Assembly (NCBI GenBank): GCA_039105265.1
Contig: JAPFFF010000002.1
Location: 6,262,001-6,326,000, forward strand
Source: Tritrichomonas musculus
Taxonomy: Eukaryota > Parabasalia > Tritrichomonadida > Tritrichomonadidae
Direction: 5' to 3'
Length of the DNA stretch: 64,000 nt
Position numbers and translations under genes: made by a program. The notes below the pieces were generated by a model. The model was not told the DNA's origin and made no database searches. It saw nothing but the letters and a program-made list of their open reading frames with translations. Below are positions 56,467 through 64,000 of this stretch, in pieces; within the stretch, counting starts at the first letter, position 1, and each line of letters opens with the position of its first letter.

Positions 56467-59241
56467 TTAATAAACACCCTTTGCTTTAACCAGAATGTTG
56501 GCTTCACCACGACGTCTATTTTTGTCTGCTTCAGCTTCTGCCTTGTACTTCAGATAATCACTCTTTGGTTGATATATGACTTCTTGAATATTGATTGCAA
56601 CCATTTGGGCCCAGTCCTTCTTGATTTCCTGTAATTGACCAGCATATATATCATTAACGATATCGTCAAATGGTGCTGGTTGATTCATATTCCTAGTCAT
56701 TCCCTCTCGTATTGACATACCAAATCCCCAATCAAATATAATTGTTTCTATAAACTTGATTAATTGTTGGAGTTTTGGATGCCATTTGCTACCGTTAGCT
56801 GCCTCTTCAGTTAAGTCTCCAGTTTCTAGATTAACAGCTGAGCCAATAACCGTATTTACGAACTTTACAACAGCAGGACCCAAACTTGCATTATATTTAT
56901 CCTTATTTACACGACGCCATGCAGCCCATCGTGCATATGTAAGGAATTTTCCACCAAATTCTTGTGATTGTTCAACAGAATACTTCATTGGTTGGTCGAA
57001 ATAGTATATGAATATGGTATTAGCAACAGTAAGATAATTGGTAGCCTTCTTGAGATCCTGAAGAACAGGATTAGAATAAGTCTGGCTATTCCAAAACAAC
57101 TTCCATACATGTGAGAATGCAGAAGCCCAATATCCATTAGGTGTGAGTCGCTTACTGATACGTGGCTTTGGTAAGCCCTTTTTACCATATGCGGCCGTTA
57201 GTCTTTGCATATTATCAGTTTCTGTAAGTACATATTTGCCTTCTTTCCAATCAACATTATTGATTGATTTATTAAATTGTTTAGCAAGCCATTCATTAAA
57301 TGGTTCATCAAGTCTAGCCTTCTTTGTCGCATGGGTTGTTTTCCACACTTTCTTGTATGGTGATGCGAGAACAAGCTTATAACCATTAACAATTGCAGGA
57401 ACACCTCGTTTATCTACTAGGACAATATCATCAACCTGGTCTCCATTGAGGTCGGTGATTTTATTATTTAATGGGTCTCGTGCGTTCGTGCCTAATAATC
57501 TATATTTGGGAGTTCCATCTTTATCCAAATGGTTTCTGCAATATTCCTGTGCTGTGTCACGTGAAGCAGCATTTGGAATATACTTAACTCTGTAGTTCCC
57601 ATTAATGATGATATCGAGGAAATTCTGTCTGCGTTCAGCTGAATTACCTGTTAATGATACTGAACCATACCTATCACTTATACGGTCTGTTATGACACCA
57701 TAATTCAAATCACCACGAGTTCCTCTGCCGGATCTCTGAATACGAGCCGAGACATCATAAGGAGCAAACTGGCTAGTATCAGTGATTTTTGCAGGCTTTA
57801 AGACTGATTCTGGTGCAATGGTGAGCTTTTCATAATCATGTGTTCTTGACTTACCAGATTTTTGTCGAGCTGGTGTACGTGCATATTTAAATTTTTTGTC
57901 TGCTTGTACATCATTCAAATCAATATCAAATAGATCATCATCACTAACATCTTCAGCTGCTGGTGCATCGTTATCATTAGCGTTGGGGACTTCCATAGTT
58001 TCTTTAGGTGAAGAAAAAATGTTATTATTTGTATACTCGATTTCAGGGGATATATTTGTCATCAATTGGGATGTCGCTTTGGGTACCGATCCAGGGATAT
58101 CCCCTAATGGAATCTCGCTAGGAACTTCGCTAGGAACTTCGCTAGGAACTTCGCTTGGATCTCCTGAGGGTTTCGATTTATGCGATTTGCTATTAAGCTT
58201 ATTTACTAGATTGAGCTTATCTAATATATCACGGGTATCTTCATATTGACCTCTAGAAATATATTCATGTAATGAGGCTACCAAATCTTTTGTTTTAAGG
58301 TCATCACTAGACTGTGGATGGATAGCCCTATTATAGCATTCCGTAAGTCCATCATATGAGTCCTCACCCAAAACACCGAAATTGCGAAGTGCTTGCAAAT
58401 CATGTTTGAGTGTTTTGTTGAATGTAGTCATAAGTCTACCCATATTACTCTCACCTGGCAAATTGGTCAGGGATTGTAAGAATTCCTTATTGATTTCAGC
58501 TTCGATATCTTCATAGGTTTTAACAGTTGTAATGCATTTCTGTATACTAGATACCTCTTTATTGGTTTTTGGAGACCTAATGATATCGGCTTGCTTTTTC
58601 TCGATTGAATCCAAGTTACGTATGATATTATCAACCATATCTCGTACCTCTCGAATCTCAATTTGGGTTAGTTTGCGGGGCGCATATTTATCGGGGTCAT
58701 CAGCAATGCGATAGTATTTGGGTAATACATTAAGGATTTGTTCGGGGAGTATATCTTGAGTCTTAAGTGCATCCATATCAACACTAATTCGAGCTATTCG
58801 ATTGGGTGTGAGTATTTGGAATGGACTCATATCACCTTCTTCCTCCTCCTCCTCAAATTCTAGCTCAATAGGTTCCTCAAATTCGGGGATATCCTGTTGG
58901 AGTTCCTCGCTTGGGACTTCGCTAGGGACTTCGCTAGGGACTTCGCTTGGATCTCCTGGGGGTTTCAAATGTTGCTTCAGATCTTCGAAGAATGCTGTAT
59001 ATACAAGTAAATTACAATACAATTTCGCAAACTGATCTGGGTCATTTATGTTGGTGCTTTCCCATGCATTTTTCATATCTTCAAGCTTATGCGATACCTC
59101 ATCCGTGTACAAATCTGGCCTATTGATGGCGGCTATTATATTATAGACGATTGCATTTGGTATTTTGCATTTTTGTACCATACACCTAAGAATCTCTCGG
59201 TATGTGGGGTCCTTGACTCCACTATTAATTACGGTAATCAT
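56467..59241 (-). CDS. Large unknown Polinton protein with Pro-Ser-Glu-Val repeats (924 aa, element 2)
   Basis: I do not recognise this large protein. Its N-terminal 90 residues are helical. Acidic runs (Glu-Leu-Glu-Phe-Glu-Glu-Glu-Glu-Glu near 130) and two blocks of Pro-Ser-Glu-Val repeats (about 100-113 and 360-372) follow. Both blocks are coded by nearly the same ggaacttcgcta-type units, so one was probably copied from the other. Residues 500-924 look globular, with Trp-rich helical segments (Trp-Ala-Ser-Ala-Phe-Ser-His-Val-Trp-Lys-Leu-Phe-Trp) and a basic C-terminus. It is divergent from the fibre gene across 18 bases. A structural or core role is possible. The frame is open throughout. 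Confidence 0.75.
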   Translation of the reverse strand: MITVINSGVKDPTYREILRCMVQKCKIPNAIVYNIIAAINRPDLYTDEVSHKLEDMKNAWESTNINDPDQFAKLYCNLLVYTAFFEDLKQHLKPPGDPSEVPSEVPSEVPSEELQQDIPEFEEPIELEFEEEEEEGDMSPFQILTPNRIARISVDMDALKTQDILPEQILNVLPKYYRIADDPDKYAPRKLTQIEIREVRDMVDNIIRNLDSIEKKQADIIRSPKTNKEVSSIQKCITTVKTYEDIEAEINKEFLQSLTNLPGESNMGRLMTTFNKTLKHDLQALRNFGVLGEDSYDGLTECYNRAIHPQSSDDLKTKDLVASLHEYISRGQYEDTRDILDKLNLVNKLNSKSHKSKPSGDPSEVPSEVPSEVPSEIPLGDIPGSVPKATSQLMTNISPEIEYTNNNIFSSPKETMEVPNANDNDAPAAEDVSDDDLFDIDLNDVQADKKFKYARTPARQKSGKSRTHDYEKLTIAPESVLKPAKITDTSQFAPYDVSARIQRSGRGTRGDLNYGVITDRISDRYGSVSLTGNSAERRQNFLDIIINGNYRVKYIPNAASRDTAQEYCRNHLDKDGTPKYRLLGTNARDPLNNKITDLNGDQVDDIVLVDKRGVPAIVNGYKLVLASPYKKVWKTTHATKKARLDEPFNEWLAKQFNKSINNVDWKEGKYVLTETDNMQRLTAAYGKKGLPKPRISKRLTPNGYWASAFSHVWKLFWNSQTYSNPVLQDLKKATNYLTVANTIFIYYFDQPMKYSVEQSQEFGGKFLTYARWAAWRRVNKDKYNASLGPAVVKFVNTVIGSAVNLETGDLTEEAANGSKWHPKLQQLIKFIETIIFDWGFGMSIREGMTRNMNQPAPFDDIVNDIYAGQLQEIKKDWAQMVAINIQEVIYQPKSDYLKYKAEAEADKNRRRGEANILVKAKGVY

Positions 59242-59259
59242 ACCTTTATTTTATAGTAA

Positions 59260-62121
59260 ATGTTTAGTATAGAACAGAGTGGATTTTCAATAAAAGCAGC
59301 CACTATTGACGAGTTACTAATAGAGTACATCAAAAAGTATGCATGTATGTGCCATAATGGGTCCAATGGCTCAAATATAACTGGTCCCAACCAGGAGCAA
59401 ATCAAGGAACTCATTACGAGTACATTTGGTGAGCATCTCGAAAAATATGCATTAGCCAAGGACCTTGAGTCATATGCTTTGCAAACCCAGCTATTCGACT
59501 ATGTGAAAACCGAGGATTTCAATACGGAGCTGCTGAAGTACGCATCTAGTGAAGATGTGGATGGTGCCATTGGGGAATTACGTGATTACATCGCCAAAAA
59601 CTGTGCGCTATCTACTGAAATACCTGAGGTCCCTGAGAACATCGTTACGAGTGATTCATTGAGTACTGCTTTGGAACCATTTGCTAAGACCCAGGACTTA
59701 AGTGAGTACGCGAAGACTCAGGACCTAAGTGAGTACGCTAAAGCTCAGGACTTACAGTCTTATGTGAAGACCCAGGACCTCCCTGAGATACCCACAGTTC
59801 TCAAAAATAGTGAGTTGCAATTGAACATAAGAGATCAATTACCAGACGAAATGTTTCAGAAATTGATGGCTGAAGATGTTAAACCATTATCAGCTCAAGC
59901 ATCAATGTGTTTAACAAGTATGGCGGCTAATGAAGGTCTTCAAGCGGCTTTGGATTCTTGTGCCAGAGAATATGTTCGAAAAGAAGACCTCCCAGAGATT
60001 ATTGATCAAGTGAAAGGCGATATCCCAGAGATTATTGAGGGGCAAACAACTATTCAATTCACAATCGCCAATAATACAATTCTTGATTTGGATTACGACC
60101 CATATCATGTACTGATTGAGCAATATGGGTTGGATATTGTATCATCAGACAGTTACTATACGGCCCATTATGTTCACGCAGACTATTCGTACAATGACGA
60201 TGATGATAATCTACCCTCTCAGATACTGCGCATGGAAGGAAGTGATTCTAGTCTTTGGTATCTGTATAACTCCCATGAGTTAATCAATCCAGGAACTGGT
60301 GATACACCGGAAATACTATCATGTTCAATTACCAAAACTGTCGAACCAACAGACAAAAACGCCTATTCGGCTAGATATGTGTCGAACACTTATGCTCTCA
60401 AAGCGGATATCCCAGCACCAGTTGACTTGACACCATATTATACTAGTGCCCAGGCTGATGAGAAGTTCGTCGATGAAGATGAGCTCGCATATGAATTAGA
60501 TAAGTATGAGACCAAGGATGTGGCTAATGGGAAGTATGCGAAGCTTGCGAACTTAAGTAAGTATGCTCTCAAAACGGATATCCCTGAGATACCCACAGAT
60601 TTGGTTAATGAATCTGCACTGAGTACTGTGTTGGAACCATATGCGAAGACCCAGGACTTACCAGATATGACCGAGTACGCGAAGCTTGCGAACTTAAGTG
60701 AGTATGCTCTCAAAACAGATATACCAAAAGAGTATTTCACTGATATCGGTGGAGAGGTTTATATCAAAGACCCAAACAACATCCTGACATTGGGTGGAGC
60801 AAATCAGACAAGTAGTGATGCACCTCTCATGGTCATGAAACCAAATCATTCTCGAAATAGTAGAATATTTAGCATTGGCAATCAACTGGATAGTTCGAAG
60901 GAGCGATGGTTAGATTTTGATATTGATGCAAACAGTGATACAGCGACCATCAAATACAATGAAATAACTGCATTGGAGATTACTCGATCAAAAGTTTGTG
61001 TTATGAATGCATGTGACGTAGACGGTAATGCCTATGCAAAAACCCAGGACTTACCAGATATGACCAAGTATGCACTCACAACAGATATCCCAGCACCAGT
61101 TGACTTGACACCATATTATACTAGTGCCCAGGCTGATGAGAAGTTCGTTGATAAAGATGAATTGGCTTTTGAATTAGATAAGTATGTTCCCAAAGAAGGT
61201 AATTCAACTATTAAAGGTACATTGTCAATATTAGATACAAATACTACAGAATCAGATTTAAAAACCTTGTTAATAGCAGGCATAGGTACAAATGAAAATG
61301 AAGCCGCAACTTTCGGTTTTTATATTGGTTCAGGTGTTTTAGGTGTTGCAGGTTGTGAAAATATTATTGGTTGGGATATAGAACATACCATTTTTCATAA
61401 TAACGTTTTTATAACATATGGTGATTTAGAAATAGATGGTGTAGATGCAGATTGTTTAAAGGTATATCAAGGAAATCCAAATTTATATGAATCGAACATA
61501 ATTCTTGGTCTTAATTCAGCAAAATGTGCAAAAATACAATATTATAATCAAGGTAATTTAGCTCGTTATAGAGTAATATTGAATAATTCAAACGCGTTTT
61601 CTTATGAAGTTTCTCCATCAGGAAGAAATACAACAATTGATTCAAATTTACATGTTAACGGTAAGATAACATCAAATGGTTCAAATACAATCACCCACTA
61701 CTCCCCAATTGAGTCATCTGTAAATTCAATAAATGATTTCGTCATTGGAGCTCCAGTATATATGACCGGTAAGGTGTATCATCGTGAGGATTCGAAATGG
61801 GTCCCTAGCACTGAAGCTGACACCACTGATTGCATATGTAGTGTGAAGACCACTGGCACCTGGAAGGAGTATGTTGGTATATGCGTGAGAATCGATGAAG
61901 CCAATGGTTGTATCACATTCGCCACTCATGGGGATTACATGGTTAAGGTTGAGGACTCCTCATGCTATTCCATTGGGGATGAGGTATTCATCGATAACGC
62001 TGATAATAAACTGAAAATACTCACTGGTGAGACTGCGATAACCTCAAAAATAAATCGTATGACAGTGGGTATCATAACTGGTATCATCAACGGATCCACA
62101 TTAGCCGTATTCAAATCATAA
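59260..62121 (+). CDS. Tail-fibre-like Polinton protein (953 aa, element 2)
   Basis: A long beta-rich protein. Residues 65-180 and 370-500 carry repeated shaft units such as Tyr-Ala-Lys-Thr-Gln-Asp-Leu and Tyr-Ala-Leu-Lys-Thr-Asp-Ile-Pro. A 50-base stretch coding for Tyr-Tyr-Thr-Ser-Ala-Gln-Ala-Asp-Glu-Lys-Phe-Val-Asp occurs twice (near 60424 and 61102). The final 110 residues match the C-terminus of the element 1 fibre-like protein. The stretch coding for residues 645-800 is more AT-rich than the rest, as if brought in separately. Shaft repeats plus a conserved tip fit a receptor-binding fibre; that role is inference. Confidence 0.78.
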   Translation: MFSIEQSGFSIKAATIDELLIEYIKKYACMCHNGSNGSNITGPNQEQIKELITSTFGEHLEKYALAKDLESYALQTQLFDYVKTEDFNTELLKYASSEDVDGAIGELRDYIAKNCALSTEIPEVPENIVTSDSLSTALEPFAKTQDLSEYAKTQDLSEYAKAQDLQSYVKTQDLPEIPTVLKNSELQLNIRDQLPDEMFQKLMAEDVKPLSAQASMCLTSMAANEGLQAALDSCAREYVRKEDLPEIIDQVKGDIPEIIEGQTTIQFTIANNTILDLDYDPYHVLIEQYGLDIVSSDSYYTAHYVHADYSYNDDDDNLPSQILRMEGSDSSLWYLYNSHELINPGTGDTPEILSCSITKTVEPTDKNAYSARYVSNTYALKADIPAPVDLTPYYTSAQADEKFVDEDELAYELDKYETKDVANGKYAKLANLSKYALKTDIPEIPTDLVNESALSTVLEPYAKTQDLPDMTEYAKLANLSEYALKTDIPKEYFTDIGGEVYIKDPNNILTLGGANQTSSDAPLMVMKPNHSRNSRIFSIGNQLDSSKERWLDFDIDANSDTATIKYNEITALEITRSKVCVMNACDVDGNAYAKTQDLPDMTKYALTTDIPAPVDLTPYYTSAQADEKFVDKDELAFELDKYVPKEGNSTIKGTLSILDTNTTESDLKTLLIAGIGTNENEAATFGFYIGSGVLGVAGCENIIGWDIEHTIFHNNVFITYGDLEIDGVDADCLKVYQGNPNLYESNIILGLNSAKCAKIQYYNQGNLARYRVILNNSNAFSYEVSPSGRNTTIDSNLHVNGKITSNGSNTITHYSPIESSVNSINDFVIGAPVYMTGKVYHREDSKWVPSTEADTTDCICSVKTTGTWKEYVGICVRIDEANGCITFATHGDYMVKVEDSSCYSIGDEVFIDNADNKLKILTGETAITSKINRMTVGIITGIINGSTLAVFKS

Positions 62122-62130
62122 TGTAGGTCG

Positions 62131-62148
62131 CAGCATTTTTGCTGTCAC
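62131..62148 (+). terminator. Palindromic 3' signal, copy 2 (element 2)
   Basis: The sequence cagcatttttgctgtcac lies 10 bases past the fibre stop and differs from the copy at 53231 by one base. The hairpin could end transcripts from either side, since the polymerase gene converges on it. Confidence 0.6.
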
Positions 62149-62154
62149 CCAAAT

Positions 62155-64000
62155 TTAGAGCATAATATAGTCCCCTGATGTGAGTCCGTGGATGAATGGT
62201 GCACAGGATTGGTTCTCGAGGACAATCATTTTGGTGTGTGTCCCAGTGAGAGCATTCTTGTTTACCGTGATCTTGGACATCGTCATCTCACTGATTTTGC
62301 TCTGGATTTTGGTATTGCGAGTCAATTGCAGATTGATATTTTTGCCAACCTTCACACCGCCATTGTCGATGATGTCCTTGTAATCATCACTTGTAATATG
62401 GTTTTTCTTGAGGGAGACCCCTTGAGTTTGAGTGCCTTGGTCACAGCTCCACTATTAAATATGGTGTAGCACTTAGGGGCTAACGCTATCATATTCTCAC
62501 CATATTTCTCAATGCAGAGACCCAGTATTTTCTTCTCATCAGCGATTGTATTTATATTGGGATTCGGCATGAACTTATATATGTTCTCATCATAGAATGC
62601 CCTATTCTTGATGATGTATTTGAACTCTTGATCGGACCCCTTGGTATCATCACCAGCAACTGCAAAATATGCACTATCAGTGTCCCCCTCTATGAAATGG
62701 AATCGCTCCACATCAAGGCACTTGTACATGAAGTCGTATATGAATGTGAGATACCAGAATTTGGCATTATCTAGAGTCCAGAATGATTCCTGAAGGCATG
62801 TCGTGCATTTGAAGCTCTTTGGGTTCATCTGGAGTAGATAGTTGTCATCACTCAATTTGGTGCCACAGACATAGTTGTCATAGATGATATTCTGGAAGGT
62901 CTTATCGCGTGAGCATATCTTGATTTTGGAGAACTTCTCGGTGTTCATCCCATCGTACCCATATGAGCCATTCATGCTGATCTTGTAGAACTTCTCATTC
63001 GACACACTCAAGTCGCTTTCAGCGCCATTACCTTTAACGGTACCTGATATGATATCCTGACGGCGTTTCATGAATTCACTAACGAATGGGTTGAATCCGC
63101 GATGAGCCTCGTATTTGGTGAGACTCTTGATATCCTCAATGACAAGTCCATGGTCGAGGAGGAACCAGAGGTAGTAATTCGAGAATGTCTGATAGGTACC
63201 CATTGTATCAACACTCATGGTCAGCTTCCGTTCAGTTTTGTCAACAGATGGGAGCTTATTGTGAGTCATGTAGTCGTGCATATATGGGCCGATGGTGGCC
63301 TCATCATTGGTGATATCGAAATTGCGGAATACAGGTGGGAAATTGATGAAGTAGTTGATTTTGGATATTGGGCATTTCAACATGACCTCCGCTTTGAACA
63401 GGAAATCGGGATGATCTTGGTACTTCTGGCTGTTGATGATACCCATACATGTGTTGTAGGTCTTCATATTTTTGGTACCATCCTTATACACCTCGAATCG
63501 CTCCATCATGGAACCTGGCATATACATGACTCCCCCGTGATATGGATTGACATCATGTTTGGTTGAACTGAATGCAGATGGGTATAAGCTGTTGAAATCG
63601 ACTCCAACAATATGAGTCATCGTGTGTGGAGTATCATATGAGATTACCTTGTGATCAACGGCATTGTATCTAAAGCGGTTTATTTTGGTATGACCCTTGA
63701 TGTTGACTCGATGCATGACATTGGATAGACCACCAGTGATGTTGTTCCGTAAGCTGTAATACTCCTGTTCATCGTTGATGAGTGTTGGGAGATGCATCAT
63801 CTTGCAGTACTTCTTCAGCTGAATTCGTAGTTTGGTTATATTGGGGTCATCACGGCTGCGAAGTCTGTTGCATTCCGCACAAGCGAGTTTACAGTTACTG
63901 AGTTCATGACCGATATCATTATTGATTCTATCGAGAGTAGGCTTATTGGTCCATGTGAAGTGTTCACCACAGAGATGACACTTGCCAGTATCTGGATTGT
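62155..64000 (-). pseudogene. polB: Polinton protein-primed DNA polymerase B (element 2, cut by window end)
   Basis: The C-terminal part of a polymerase B, with motif A Asp-Phe-Asn-Ser-Leu-Tyr-Pro-Ser, motif B with Lys-Ile-Ser-Met-Asn-Gly-Ser-Tyr-Gly and motif C Gly-Asp-Thr-Asp-Ser. Ahead of motif A, near the window end, is a zinc-binding HNH-like module with two Cys-x2-Cys pairs. The gene runs out of the window. It appears broken in about one place within what can be seen. It differs strongly from the element 1 polymerase in motif context, so the two elements belong to different families. The gene converges on the fibre gene. Confidence 0.85.

Larger units (their letters stand above)
46085..64000. 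mobile_element. Maverick/Polinton element 2 (extends past the window)
   Basis: A large Polinton with packaging ATPase (minus), double-jelly-roll major capsid (minus), small pVI-like protein (plus), integrase (plus), fibre (plus), polymerase B (minus) and at least eight family-specific genes. It is less AT-rich than the host DNA. Nearly all frames are open, with about one break seen in the polymerase, so it is a young copy that looks close to whole as far as visible. Its left border is blurred by three copies of a roughly 110-bp repeat and an HNH gene. The right end lies beyond the window, so terminal repeats cannot be compared. Confidence 0.82.

Noticed and set aside
38500-64000. Bacterial or free viral contig instead of chromosomal DNA
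   Set aside because: The elements are contiguous with host-type AT-rich DNA carrying eukaryotic genes and tRNAs, and have Polinton integrases.

Overview
The window is a strongly AT-rich piece of a protist nuclear genome. Its genes lack visible introns and are packed on both strands. Gene content fits a trichomonad, and I favour a Tritrichomonas-like parabasalid: DUF3447-type ankyrin proteins, a PPP phosphatase, a TKL-like kinase-fold protein, a myotubularin, a HECT relic, karyopherins, a microbial-type PARG, and Maverick/Polinton elements. Several host genes have a TCA-pyrimidine-(A/T) start-site motif within about 20 bases of the ATG, as known for trichomonad Inr promoters, but in such AT-rich DNA this is weak support. 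The species call is inference.

Host part (about 1-38,400). The first 3.7 kb holds no gene I can support. Then come a small hypothetical gene, a relic membrane-protein gene next to a Tul1-like RING E3 ligase (minus), a myotubularin-related protein with a Gly-Phe-Asp repeat tail (plus), a tRNA-Glu-like gene (minus), a coiled-coil/C1q-like protein, an ankyrin gene with a disrupted 3' end, a PP1/PP2A-type phosphatase and two adjacent importin-beta-type karyopherins (all minus). An acidic coiled-coil protein (plus), a decayed HECT ligase, a decayed kinase-like stretch and a large fragmented ankyrin locus follow. Next are a 25-bp tandem repeat, a membrane-protein tail relic, a PARG-like macro-domain enzyme, an ABHD1/3-type hydrolase, a tRNA-Glu, a hypothetical protein, a likely pseudokinase, an EF-hand protein, a small basic protein and a BAR-like protein.

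Element part (about 38,500 to the window end). Two different Maverick/Polinton elements lie side by side. Element 1 (about 38.5-46.1 kb) has tandem repeats with CACGTG palindromes at its left, an open protein-primed DNA polymerase B, an integrase, two small proteins and a fibre-like protein. It shows no capsid or packaging genes, so it is partial. Element 2 (about 46.1 kb to beyond 64 kb) has a fuller set: packaging ATPase, double-jelly-roll major capsid protein, a small pVI-like protein, integrase, several large unknown proteins, a repeat-rich fibre and a polymerase B cut by the window end. Nearly all its frames are open, so it looks young, with about one break visible in the polymerase. At the junction an HNH endonuclease gene sits between 112-bp inverted repeats, with a third copy outside. 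I regard this as the most novel arrangement in the window.

The host genes are a mixed housekeeping/signalling set with no operon logic. The element genes form a replication, integration and packaging set.
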